A DNA stretch of 64,000 bases from Mycolicibacterium tusciae (GTDB taxonomy: Bacteria; Actinomycetota; Actinomycetes; Mycobacteriales; Mycobacteriaceae): assembly GCF_002086795.1 (NCBI RefSeq), contig NZ_MVIM01000012.1, forward strand, positions 1-64,000. Reading direction: 5' to 3'. A program made the position numbers and the translations under genes. A model generated the notes under the pieces. That model was not told the origin of the DNA, did no database searches, and saw only the letters and a list, made by a program, of their open reading frames with translations. The stretch's first letter is position 1; each line of letters opens with the position of its first letter. Of the stretch, positions 1-7,775 are shown piece by piece.

Positions 1-82
1 GATGCAGCCTCACCCGGCCCACCCGGGTCACAGCACAACGTAACAACACGAAGTAACTGCACCTACGAACTTAAGGAATCCG

Positions 83-1249
83 ATGGCCGGACCGTTGGTG
101 GGCGTCAGAGTCGTCGAACTCGGTGTGTGGGTCGCGGGACCCGCAGCCGGTGGGATCCTGGCGGACTGGGGCGCCGACGTCGTCAAGATCGAGCCGCCGG
201 ACGGTGACCCGGCGCGGATGTTCGGCCGAATGCTGGGCATCGAGGACGGCTCGAGTCCGCCCTTCGAAATGGACAACCGCGGAAAGCGCAGCATCGTGCT
301 CGATGTCACGACCGAGGATGATCGTGCGACCGCGCGTGAGTTGTTATGCGGCGCGGACGTTTTCCTGACCAACGTCCGACCGGCGGCGCTGGCGCGGGTG
401 GGGCTGGATTTCGAGGCGGTGGCCGCGGCCAACCCCGCGCTGGTGTACGGCCTGATCACCGGCTACGGCGAACGCGGCCCCGACGCCGACCGTGCCGCCT
501 TCGACGTCGCCGCGTTCTGGGCACGATCGGGCCTTGCGCACCTGCTGACGCGGCCCGGTGACACGCCGCCGTTTCAGCGCGGCGGCATGGGGGACCACAC
601 TGCGGGGATGACCTTGGCGGCAGCGGTGTGCGCGGCGCTCGTGGCCCGCGGCCGCACCGGCAGGGGGCAGCTGGTCAGCACGTCGTTGTACCGGCAGGGC
701 GCATACACCGTCAGCTTCGACCTCAACACGTTCTTGATGACGGGCAATCCCATCGCGATCGGCCAGCGTGAGTCGATGGGCAATCCCTGCATGAACAACT
801 ACGCCGCCGGTGACGGACGACGCTTCTGGATCGTGGGCCTGCAGGCGGGTCGGCACTGGCCGCCGCTGTGCCGGGCCGTCGGCCGGGCCGACTGGCTGAC
901 CGACCCTCGCTATGACACGCCGATGAACCGCGCCGTCAACTCGCGGGAACTGATCGCCGAGCTCGACGCGATCTTCGTAACCAAGCCGCTCGAGGATTGG
1001 GCCAAAATCTTTGCGGGCGAACCGGACTTCTTCTGGTCGCCGATCAACTCGCTCGAGGACGTCATGGCCGACGAGCAGTTCTACGCCTCGGGCGGTATCG
1101 TGAACGTGCCTGACGGCGAGGGCGGCATATCGATGGTGGCCTCGCCCGCCGACTTCCACGGCACACCGTGGGAACCGCGCTCGCCCGCACCGCAACTGGG
1201 GCAGCACACCGACGAGATCCTCGCCGAACTGGCGGACCGGCGCCCCTGA
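83..1249 (+). CDS. CaiB/BaiF family (class III) CoA-transferase
   Basis: A 388-residue protein of normal length for the class III CoA-transferases, which move CoA from an acyl-CoA donor to a free carboxylic acid in the cytosol. It opens with the typical strand GVRVVELGVWVAGP and has ADWGADVVKIEPPDGDP near residues 28-43. GGMGDHTAG near residue 171 supplies Asp171, which by family precedent forms the acyl-anhydride intermediate. The ATG has AAGGA at 73-77. The next gene (TetR) converges 12 nt downstream. The substrate cannot be read from sequence; from context I infer activation of an acid made by the oxygenase/esterase cluster that follows. Confidence 0.9.
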   Translation: MAGPLVGVRVVELGVWVAGPAAGGILADWGADVVKIEPPDGDPARMFGRMLGIEDGSSPPFEMDNRGKRSIVLDVTTEDDRATARELLCGADVFLTNVRPAALARVGLDFEAVAAANPALVYGLITGYGERGPDADRAAFDVAAFWARSGLAHLLTRPGDTPPFQRGGMGDHTAGMTLAAAVCAALVARGRTGRGQLVSTSLYRQGAYTVSFDLNTFLMTGNPIAIGQRESMGNPCMNNYAAGDGRRFWIVGLQAGRHWPPLCRAVGRADWLTDPRYDTPMNRAVNSRELIAELDAIFVTKPLEDWAKIFAGEPDFFWSPINSLEDVMADEQFYASGGIVNVPDGEGGISMVASPADFHGTPWEPRSPAPQLGQHTDEILAELADRRP

Positions 1250-1261
1250 TCGACGAGTCGG

Positions 1262-1813
1262 TCAATCGGTCTCGGGGGCATGGTGCTTGACGCGGGCGGC
1301 ATGCCGAAGCTGGTTCAGGAAGTCGGCGTCGTCGTCGCTGTGCACGACGTAGTGCGAAATCGCCACGCGCACAGCCGTCGACACGGCCAGGCCGGGATCG
1401 GGGCCAGACGCGAGCCGCTCGAGCCGCTGCCGCATCAGCGGTATCACCCGCGACAGCCGTTTGATGACCTGTGCCGGTTCGATGTCGACCATGCGCAGCC
1501 CGGGGTAGGACTGCTGGTAGTCGACGATCACCCGCAGTGCCGCATCGAGCTTCTCGCACGCGGGCAGATCAGCGGTGGCCTCGGCCACCGCGGTTTCGTA
1601 GAACTGGCGTTCCCACACCACAAATGCCTCGAGTAGTTCCTTCTTGGAGGCGAACCATCGGTAGAGCGTGGGCCGCGACACCCCGGCCTGCGAGGCGACC
1701 TCTGACAGGCTGAGCTTGGTCATCCCGTTACGGCCCAGCACCTCCGCGGTAGCGGCAAGAATTCGTTGGCGCGTCGAGCTGTCGACCTCGACCCACGATT
1801 CCTGCATCGCCAT
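1262..1813 (-). CDS. TetR/AcrR family transcriptional regulator
   Basis: A 183-residue TetR-type repressor. The N-terminal helix-turn-helix spans roughly residues 13-58 (TRQRILAATAEVLGRNG, then LSEVASQAGVSRPTLYRWF, an archetypal recognition helix); the C-terminal ligand-binding half is unremarkable. An alternative ATG lies two codons in (MQESW). It is divergent from the P450 gene, and its start codon is only 3 nt from the recurring CTTTACA/TGTCAC element at 1816-1845. That makes it the best local candidate to bind this element and control the dispersed regulon. The assignment is positional inference only. Confidence 0.9.
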   Translation of the reverse strand: MAMQESWVEVDSSTRQRILAATAEVLGRNGMTKLSLSEVASQAGVSRPTLYRWFASKKELLEAFVVWERQFYETAVAEATADLPACEKLDAALRVIVDYQQSYPGLRMVDIEPAQVIKRLSRVIPLMRQRLERLASGPDPGLAVSTAVRVAISHYVVHSDDDADFLNQLRHAARVKHHAPETD

Positions 1814-1815
1814 AG

Positions 1816-1845
1816 CTTTACAAATTTTTGGCGAAGTGTCACGCT
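1816..1845 (+). promoter_or_regulatory. Recurring promoter/operator element, copy 1
   Basis: CTTTACA (1816-1822), 14 nt, TGTCACGCT (1837-1845), then exactly 6 nt and a GTG at 1852. Read as a promoter it gives a -35 TTTACA, a 17-nt spacer, a TG-extended -10 CACGCT and a leaderless start. Read as an operator it is an imperfect inverted repeat (CTTTACA against CGTGACA, 5/7). Copies occur at 5761, 13815, 26150 and 27775. Confidence 0.65.
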
Positions 1846-1851
1846 AAATCT

Positions 1852-3105
1852 GTGACAGCCCCACCTGTGCAGGCGCGTGAGTACAGCCGGTTCGACATCA
1901 CGTCGCACGACTTCTGGAGTCGGCCCTTCGACGCTCGCGACGAAGTTTTCGCCCTGCTTCGTGCTGGTGACGGCCTCACCTGGCACCGGCCCTTCGATTC
2001 GTTGTTTCCGATGGAGGAGCCCGGTTTCTGGGCGTTGACACGTCGCGCCGATATCGCTTTCGTCAGTCAGCATCCGGAGCTGTTCACGTCGGCGCAGGGG
2101 GTGGCGCTGAATCCGATGCCTGCCGAGATCCAGCGCTTCGCATCGTTCTTCCTGAGCATGGATCCGCCGCAGCACACCGTGTACCGCAGACTCATCAGCT
2201 CGGCGTTCACGCCGCGCAACGTCCGACAGATCGAGGAGCAGATCCACCGCAACGCCGTCGCGATCGTCGACGAACTCGTCGGTGCCGGGAACGTCGACTT
2301 CGTGACCGCCTGTTCTGCACGGCTGCCGATGCTGACGATCATGGACATGCTCGGTGTGCCGACCGCCGATCAGCCGGAGGTGGCCTACGCCGCCGAGAAG
2401 CTGTTCGGCATGAGCGACGACGAGTACGCGACGGCCGAGGAGCGGGCGGAGGACCCGATAGCGCAGATCACCCTGCTGTCGAACACGGGCGTCGAGCTGG
2501 CGCAGTTCCGGCGCAAGAATCCCGGCGACGACCTGATGACGGGAATCGTCAACGCCGAGGTCGACGGCCACCGGCTGACCGACGAAGAGATCGGCGCATT
2601 CCTGATCTTGTTGGCGTCGGCAGGGAACGACACCACCAAACAGGCCACGACGCACGCGATGCTGGCCCTGACCGAGAACCCCGCCCAGCGGGACTGGCTG
2701 ATGGCGGACTTCGACGGCCGGATCGGTTCGGCCGTCGAAGAATTCGTCCGCTGGTCCTCACCGGTACTGCAGTTCGCCCGTTTCGTGACCGAGGACACCG
2801 AGATCAACGGAGCGCCGGTACAGGCGGGCGACAAGGTCGGACTGTTCTACTGCTCGGCCAACCGGGACGAAGCGGCCTTCGCCGATCCTGGGGTTTTCGA
2901 TCTATCGCGTTCACCCAACCCGCATCTCGGCTTCGGCGGCGGCGGGCCACACTTCTGCCTGGGCAGCCAGCTGGCGAAGGCCGAGCTGCGAAACCTGTTC
3001 CGGGAGTTGCTGACCCGGTTGACCACCGTCGAGTTCGGTGAGCCCGACCTGCTCTACAGCAATTTCGTCCACGGCGTCAAACGCCTGCCTGCGTTCGTTC
3101 GTTAG
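1852..3105 (+). CDS. Cytochrome P450
   Basis: A soluble P450 monooxygenase of 417 residues from the GTG at 1852. An in-frame TTG at 1828 would place the element of copy 1 inside the gene, so the GTG (leaderless, 6 nt after CACGCT) is preferred. Seen: SMDPPQHTVYRRL near the C-helix, the I-helix oxygen-activation motif AGNDTT at about 257-262, and the heme loop GFGGGGPHFCLG with Cys near 369. The pattern resembles the CYP124/125/142-type clade of mycobacterial lipid and sterol hydroxylases, but the subfamily is uncertain. The ferredoxin gene 8 nt downstream is its likely electron donor. Confidence 0.93.
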   Translation: MTAPPVQAREYSRFDITSHDFWSRPFDARDEVFALLRAGDGLTWHRPFDSLFPMEEPGFWALTRRADIAFVSQHPELFTSAQGVALNPMPAEIQRFASFFLSMDPPQHTVYRRLISSAFTPRNVRQIEEQIHRNAVAIVDELVGAGNVDFVTACSARLPMLTIMDMLGVPTADQPEVAYAAEKLFGMSDDEYATAEERAEDPIAQITLLSNTGVELAQFRRKNPGDDLMTGIVNAEVDGHRLTDEEIGAFLILLASAGNDTTKQATTHAMLALTENPAQRDWLMADFDGRIGSAVEEFVRWSSPVLQFARFVTEDTEINGAPVQAGDKVGLFYCSANRDEAAFADPGVFDLSRSPNPHLGFGGGGPHFCLGSQLAKAELRNLFRELLTRLTTVEFGEPDLLYSNFVHGVKRLPAFVR

Positions 3106-3113
3106 GAGTCACC

Positions 3114-3305
3114 ATGCGGGTGGAAGTCGATCTGGACAAGTGCACCGGCCACGGCATCTGCGAATCGATCGCCGAGGACGTGTTCGAGGTGGCCGACGAC
3201 GGCATCGTCATGATCCACGACAACGATCGGCCCGAATCCGACCGCGACCGGATGCAGCAGGCCGTGACCCAATGCCCCGTCGCGGCGCTGCGCCTGACCG
3301 ACTGA
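3114..3305 (+). CDS. P450-associated [3Fe-4S] ferredoxin
   Basis: A 63-residue ferredoxin. Cys10, Cys16 and Cys54 (followed by Pro) are the cluster ligands. His13 sits at the position where a 4Fe-4S protein would have a fourth Cys (C-x2-H-x2-C), which is the usual look of mycobacterial 3Fe-4S partners of P450s. The gene starts 8 nt after the P450 stop, with AGGAG just before the ATG, so the two should be co-transcribed. Role: single-electron transfer from a reductase, not encoded here, to the preceding P450. Confidence 0.93.
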   Translation: MRVEVDLDKCTGHGICESIAEDVFEVADDGIVMIHDNDRPESDRDRMQQAVTQCPVAALRLTD

Positions 3306-3328
3306 GGACATTTCGCTCGCTGTAGGTC

Positions 3329-3340
3329 TATGTTTGGCCA
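3329..3340 (+). promoter_or_regulatory. Leaderless promoter -10 of the serine-protease gene
   Basis: TATGTT (3329-3334) matches TANNNT and is followed by 6 nt and the ATG at 3341, so transcription should begin on the start codon. I see no clear -35. Confidence 0.45.
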
Positions 3341-4120
3341 ATGAAGCCGAGTCGCCTCGCGGCCGTGCTGATCGCCGTCGGCCTGACAATCGGTCTGACC
3401 GGATGCAACACGTTCAGGCAGTCGATCGACGAGATCAACTACGTGGCTGAAGCCGCTCCCGCTTTCTCGGTGGTCAATGTTGCACGACCGGACGCCGCAC
3501 TGGCGAGTGACGCGGTCGTCGCGCAGGCGGGGCACAGCGTCGTCAGGGTCAACAGCCTGGCCCACTCCTGCAACAAGGTCATGTCGGGTAGCGGTTTCGT
3601 AACCGCGCCGGGTCGGGTGATGACCAGCGCGCATGTGGTGGCGGGCGGGGATCGCGTCAGCGTCTCGCTGGACGGTCGGGAACTCACCGCCATGGTGGTG
3701 ATGTTCGACCCGCTCAGCGATATCTCCATCCTCGACGTTCCCGGCCTACAGGCGCCGCCGCTGGACTTCTCTCAAGACACCGCGCCGACTGGCACCGACG
3801 CCGTGGTGTTGGGATATCCCAGTGGCGGACCGTTCGTCGCATATCCGGCCAGGGTTCGGGAAGTCGTCGAGATCAAGGTTTCAGACCTCTATCGGGTGCT
3901 GGCATTCAGCCGCGAGGTCTATGCAATCAGAGGCAGAGTCGGGCACGGCGATTCCGGCGGACCGCTGATCGACCGTGACGGACGGGTACTCGGCATGACT
4001 TTCGGTGCGGCGGTTCACGATCCGGAGATCGGCTTCGTACTCACCGCAAAGCTGATCTACCCACACGCCGTCGATTCCACGGCGATGGAGCCGGTTTCGA
4101 CCGGCCCCTGTATCAACTGA
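3341..4120 (+). CDS. Trypsin-like (S1) serine protease lipoprotein
   Basis: A 259-residue exported protease. The N-terminus MKPSRLAAVLIAVGLTIGLTGC is a signal peptide ending in a lipobox with acylated Cys22. The triad is visible as His98 (TSAHVV), Asp127 (PLSDISIL) and Ser205 (GHGDSGGPL), so it should be active. The fold resembles the protease half of mycobacterial MarP, but here it is tethered to the membrane by lipid rather than by transmembrane helices. It lies downstream of the P450/ferredoxin pair with its own predicted leaderless promoter. A role in the catabolic island is not evident. Confidence 0.88.
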   Translation: MKPSRLAAVLIAVGLTIGLTGCNTFRQSIDEINYVAEAAPAFSVVNVARPDAALASDAVVAQAGHSVVRVNSLAHSCNKVMSGSGFVTAPGRVMTSAHVVAGGDRVSVSLDGRELTAMVVMFDPLSDISILDVPGLQAPPLDFSQDTAPTGTDAVVLGYPSGGPFVAYPARVREVVEIKVSDLYRVLAFSREVYAIRGRVGHGDSGGPLIDRDGRVLGMTFGAAVHDPEIGFVLTAKLIYPHAVDSTAMEPVSTGPCIN

Positions 4121-4124
4121 CTGG

Positions 4125-4940
4125 TCAGCGGACCGGCATCGGCCGGACCAGCACCGACTCCTGAATCGCGCCCACGGGTCCGGACTCGTCGAACAGCGTG
4201 CCGATCGTCGCGCCGATGCCGTCGGGGCCGTAGTTGGTCTCGGCGCGGATTCCGATCCACTCGCCCTGCGGAATCCGGTGTACATGCACGACCAGATCGG
4301 TGTTCATGAACGTCCACTTCCGGATGTCGAGCTTGGTGCCGATGCCGTTGGCATCGTCGGCGACGGCGAACAGGCGCTCCAGCGCGGTCATGGACTCACC
4401 CTTGACGAGGTCGACCTCCGGGCGGATCCAGGACTCGCCGGGCCCGTCGCTCATCGGCTGGGTCAACCACCGCCAATCGAGGCTGTGCACATAGTTGCGG
4501 TCCCAGTCCTTCTTCATGTCGCGGCTGTGCGCCTCCGAGAGCGGCCGCAACGGTGGCGCGGACGTGCGAACGACGTCCGCGGTGTCGATCGTCTTCAGCC
4601 GCCATCCGCTGGCGCGTGCGACCGGGCGAGGCTCGCCGTCACGACCGGGGGCCAGCATCTCGGCACTGACCAACTCGATCTGCTTGCCGGAGCGCTCGAT
4701 TCGGGATCGCACCCACAGATCCCCTTCGGCAGGCACAGCACCCAGCAGGTCGATCATCACACGGCTCAGCCTGGTGTCGTCGCGGGCCTCGCATCTCTCC
4801 AAAGCGCGCGCCAACAGCGCTGAAACCGGTGCGCCGTGCTGTATCTCGGCCGTCCACGTGCTGCGAACCAGATCGGTCGCCGCAAACTTCTCACCGAGCG
4901 GGTCGGCGACATCGACCAACTCGTAGTAGGAATCGCTCAC
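4125..4940 (-). CDS. Acyl-CoA thioesterase-like double hot-dog protein
   Basis: A 271-residue protein of the TesB-like (4HBT-type) thioesterase group. It has the hot-dog entry AEIQHGAPVSALLARALER, a central block of acyl-enzyme character (SRVMIDLLGAVP) and a C-terminal second hot-dog (DLVVHVHRIPQGEWIGIRAET). It would release CoA from an acyl-CoA. The GTG at 4940 overlaps the stop of the SMP-30 gene (GTGA), so the two are translationally coupled. The longer open frame upstream of 4940 is arginine-rich antisense coding and not part of the protein. Substrate unknown. Confidence 0.8.
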   Translation of the reverse strand: MSDSYYELVDVADPLGEKFAATDLVRSTWTAEIQHGAPVSALLARALERCEARDDTRLSRVMIDLLGAVPAEGDLWVRSRIERSGKQIELVSAEMLAPGRDGEPRPVARASGWRLKTIDTADVVRTSAPPLRPLSEAHSRDMKKDWDRNYVHSLDWRWLTQPMSDGPGESWIRPEVDLVKGESMTALERLFAVADDANGIGTKLDIRKWTFMNTDLVVHVHRIPQGEWIGIRAETNYGPDGIGATIGTLFDESGPVGAIQESVLVRPMPVR

Positions 4941-5773
4941 GGCAGCCCGGCTCCCGGGATGTCCACGGTCACCGCGTCGACGCGTGACTCCTTGGTCCCG
5001 ACCAGCCGTTGCGGATAGGCGTCCGTACTGGACAGCAGGAACAGTGTGCGCCGCTCCGGGCCCCCGAGTGTGCAGGCGATCGCGATGCGTTCGTCCATCT
5101 CGATCCGGTCGGTGATGGCGCCGCCTTCCTCGATCCGCTCGAAGGCGTGGGCCAATGTCATCGCCACCCACACCCCGCCCCCAGCATCGAGACAGATGCC
5201 GTCCGGCGGGCCGTCGAGTCCCTCGGCGAACACCCTTCGGCCGCCCAGTGATCCGTCGGCCGCGACGGTGAACGCGGTCAGCCGCCGCCCGGTCGACTCG
5301 GCCACGATCAGCGTCGTGCGGTCTGCTGTGATCGCCATTCCGTTGGGGAAGTCGAGGTTCTCGGCGACAACGGCGATCGAGCCGTCGGGATCGACCCGTA
5401 CGATCACCCCACCTTCCCGTGCCTGGGATCCGACGTAAGCGCGGCCCGCGTCGTCGATCACCATGTCGCCGAGCGCCGCGGGAACGAGGTCGGCCAGTTC
5501 GGCGACCGGTTCGACGGTGTACCCGTCGTAGCGCAGCAGCCGGCGCTGCTCACCCGAAACGATCAACAGCGTGCCGTCGGGCCGGAACCCCAATCCGGAT
5601 GGGTGATGGCCGGGCAGCGGGAGGGTGGTCAGGTCGCCACGCAGGTTGACGGTGTGCACCGCCTCGCCCAGCATGTCGGAGAACCACAGCAATCCCTCGA
5701 ACCACCGAGGACCCTCGCCGAAACAGAAACCTTTGGTCAGTGTCGTCAGCGTCTCGGCACCTTTACAAATCAC
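4937..5773 (-). CDS. SMP-30/gluconolactonase-like lactone hydrolase
   Basis: A six-bladed beta-propeller of the SMP-30/regucalcin/gluconolactonase family (about 278 residues). Family signatures seen are FGEGPRWFEGLLWFSD near the N-terminus (metal-binding Glu), the repeated PNGMAITAD and GPPDGICLDAGGGVWVA blades, and GGPERRTLFLLSS near the end. The family opens lactones with a divalent metal. No ATG precedes the domain; the GTG at 5773 is the best start and lies inside the copy-2 element. It is coupled to the thioesterase and divergent from the oxygenase operon. I infer it opens a lactone made by the Baeyer-Villiger-type enzyme of that operon. Confidence 0.85.
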   Translation of the reverse strand: MICKGAETLTTLTKGFCFGEGPRWFEGLLWFSDMLGEAVHTVNLRGDLTTLPLPGHHPSGLGFRPDGTLLIVSGEQRRLLRYDGYTVEPVAELADLVPAALGDMVIDDAGRAYVGSQAREGGVIVRVDPDGSIAVVAENLDFPNGMAITADRTTLIVAESTGRRLTAFTVAADGSLGGRRVFAEGLDGPPDGICLDAGGGVWVAMTLAHAFERIEEGGAITDRIEMDERIAIACTLGGPERRTLFLLSSTDAYPQRLVGTKESRVDAVTVDIPGAGLP

Positions 5774-5790
5774 GCCACAAGTGTCACGCT
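5761..5790. promoter_or_regulatory. Recurring promoter/operator element, copy 2
   Basis: CTTTACA (5761-5767), 14 nt, TGTCACGCT (5782-5790), 6 nt, GTG at 5797. It lies between the divergent SMP-30 gene and the seven-gene oxygenase operon and can serve both. Here the GTG at the leaderless position opens a 9-codon ORF instead of the main gene. Confidence 0.65.
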
Positions 5791-5796
5791 CGCAGG

Positions 5797-5826
5797 GTGC
5801 GACTGTCAACTAGGTGGCGGGTGTGA
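5797..5826 (+). CDS. Putative leaderless 9-codon leader ORF
   Basis: GTG CGA CTG TCA ACT AGG TGG CGG GTG TGA. The GTG stands at the same place (6 nt after CACGCT) where three other copies of the element have the start of a real gene. The stop TGA at 5824-5826 overlaps an in-frame GTG (5823) of the next gene as GTGA, the same junction used between genes of this operon. I infer a leader peptide that couples translation into the operon; there is no direct evidence of expression. Confidence 0.4.
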   Translation: MRLSTRWRV

Positions 5827-6527
5827 AGAAGTTCTACGGCCACACGCTCCTTTATCTCCACGAGACGATTGCGCTGGGTGAAGGCCTAAGCGAGCAGTTC
5901 ACCGAGGTCTTCAGCGAGGTCTACCACCCGATGATGAAGGCGCTCGGCGCGCGCCTCTTCGCGATGTGGGAGACCACGCCGTACAACGGTCACTGGCCCC
6001 AGGCGACGATCATCTGGGAGATCGACGCGTTCGCCGACTACGCCCGCATCGGTAAAGCGCAGGCACCCGGCGGCAGCCATGCCGATGCCGCGGCGACGTG
6101 GCGGACGTTTATGTCCGAGATCCGAGCATCCGGTGAGGGCCGGATCATGTACGCCGGAAAGTTCAATAGAACACTCGCTGCGCTGACGGAGTCGAAGTTC
6201 TCGGCGGGTCTGGTGATCCAGGAGATCATGCAGACCAAGCCGGGACGGCAGGACGACTACATCCGCGAACTCGAGCGCCTCTACGTGCCGTGGTCGGAAG
6301 CCACCGGAAAACGATGGCTCGGATCGTTCATCACGACGTTCAGATTCAACGAGGTCATCCACTATTGGGCGTTGGACGGCGACTGGGACTGCTTCGAGAA
6401 CCACTACCCGTCGTGGAAGGGCAGCCCGCCCGCCGAGATCGTCACGTGGATGAGCGTCGCGCCCGCGCTGCGCGACGGTTGGGAGGACTCGATTCTGCAG
6501 GCGCTGCCCCCGTCGCCGCTGCAATGA
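5823..6527 (+). CDS. NIPSNAP/EthD-like dimeric alpha-beta barrel protein
   Basis: About 234 residues with two ferredoxin-like halves (the first around TLLYLHETIALGEG to IIWEIDAF, the second from GLVIQEIMQTKPGRQDDYIREL to IHYWALDGDWDCFENHYPSW), as in NIPSNAP/EthD proteins. I take GTG 5823 (KKFYGHTLLYL) as start because it overlaps the leader ORF stop; GTG 5814 adds three residues. It is first in a run of seven genes. Such proteins often accompany oxygenases in catabolic clusters, but no catalytic residues are evident and the role is unknown. Confidence 0.6.
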   Translation: MKKFYGHTLLYLHETIALGEGLSEQFTEVFSEVYHPMMKALGARLFAMWETTPYNGHWPQATIIWEIDAFADYARIGKAQAPGGSHADAAATWRTFMSEIRASGEGRIMYAGKFNRTLAALTESKFSAGLVIQEIMQTKPGRQDDYIRELERLYVPWSEATGKRWLGSFITTFRFNEVIHYWALDGDWDCFENHYPSWKGSPPAEIVTWMSVAPALRDGWEDSILQALPPSPLQ

Positions 6528-7774
6528 ATTTCCAAGTGACGCAGCTGATGAAGAACTTCTTCTACGATCCGTTCGACCCCGCGGTGATGGCCGACCCGCT
6601 GCCGTACTACCGCGTCCTGCGCGACGACTATCCGGTGTACTACGTCGACAAGTGGGACACCTACGCGCTGTCGCGCTTCGACGACATCTGGCAGGTGCTG
6701 TCGATCAACGACGGGACGTTCGTCGCTTCGGAGGGAACTCTACCCGCGGCAACGGTTTTGGCGACGCGCAACGACGGCCCGGTGCCCGATCCGCCGCTTC
6801 ATCCGCTGCCGTTCCACGCGAACTTCGACGCGCCGATCTACGATTCCGTCCGCCGTTGCACTTCGGGGCCGTTCCGGCCGAAAGCCGTTGCAGCACTGGC
6901 AGACCGAATCCGCGTCCTGGCCAACGAGCGGCTCGACGAATTGCTGGCGCGCGGCACCTTCGACCTGACCCAGGACTACGGCGGCATCGTCGCGGCATCG
7001 GTGGTCTGCGAATTGGTCGGACTTCCGACCGATCTGGCATCCGATGTGTTGGCCACCGTCAACGCCGGAAGCCTGGCCCAGCCGGGGAGCGGGGTGGAGG
7101 TGGCCAACGCGCGGCCCGGCTACCTGGAGTACCTGGTGCCGATCATCGAGCGCAGGCGTGCCGGCGACGGTCCCGAGTTGCCGATCGCCGACAGCCTCAT
7201 CGGCTACCGCCTGCCGGACGGTTCGGCGCTGTCTGACACGGAGGCCGCCGTGCAGATGCTCGGCGTCTTCATCGGCGGCACGGAAACCGTGCCGAAGATC
7301 GTCGCGCACGGCCTCTGGGAACTGGGGCGGCGCCCAGACCAGTTGACCGCCGTACGTGCGGATCTCGACGCAAACGTCCCCGTCGCGCGAGAGGAGATGA
7401 TCCGCTACTGCGCGCCCGCACAATGGTTCGCCCGCACCTTGCGCAAGCCGTTCACCGTGCACGGGACGACGATGATTCCGGGCCAGCGGGTCGTCACGCT
7501 GCTCGCATCGGCCGGTCGCGACGAGCGCGAGTATCCCGATCCCGACGAGTTCATCTGGGATCGCCGGATCGAGCGCCTGCTGGCGTTCGGCCGCGGACAA
7601 CACTTCTGCCTCGGTGTGCACCTCGCCCGTCTCGAAATCGCGATCATGGTGACCGAATGGCTGAAACGGGTGCCGGACTGGCGCATCATCAGTGAGGGCG
7701 CGACGCGCCCGCCGTCCAGCTTCCAGTGGGGCTGGAACAGCGTTCCCGTCGAGGTCCATGTGGAGGTTGTGTGA
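6524..7774 (+). CDS. Cytochrome P450
   Basis: A 416-residue soluble P450, second gene of the coupled operon (ATGA overlap with the preceding stop). The heme loop FGRGQHFCLG has Cys near 362. The I-helix reads FIGGTETVPK, so the usual A-G-x-D/E-T is G-G-T-E-T, retaining the acid-alcohol pair. The ExxR helix is visible around REEMIRY. Family-level role: NADPH-dependent hydroxylation through a ferredoxin, perhaps the one at 3114. I infer it makes the alcohol oxidised by the dehydrogenase that follows. Confidence 0.93.
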   Translation: MNFQVTQLMKNFFYDPFDPAVMADPLPYYRVLRDDYPVYYVDKWDTYALSRFDDIWQVLSINDGTFVASEGTLPAATVLATRNDGPVPDPPLHPLPFHANFDAPIYDSVRRCTSGPFRPKAVAALADRIRVLANERLDELLARGTFDLTQDYGGIVAASVVCELVGLPTDLASDVLATVNAGSLAQPGSGVEVANARPGYLEYLVPIIERRRAGDGPELPIADSLIGYRLPDGSALSDTEAAVQMLGVFIGGTETVPKIVAHGLWELGRRPDQLTAVRADLDANVPVAREEMIRYCAPAQWFARTLRKPFTVHGTTMIPGQRVVTLLASAGRDEREYPDPDEFIWDRRIERLLAFGRGQHFCLGVHLARLEIAIMVTEWLKRVPDWRIISEGATRPPSSFQWGWNSVPVEVHVEVV

Positions 7775-7775
7775 G

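Noticed and set aside
1..82. Upstream flank of the CoA-transferase gene, checked for the recurring element.
   Set aside because: No TTTACA/TGTCAC pair is present; only a Shine-Dalgarno (AAGGA, 73-77) can be supported.
344..1207. Minus-strand frame opposite the CoA-transferase gene.
   Set aside because: No recognisable domain, no start signal, and it lies wholly inside a well-supported gene.
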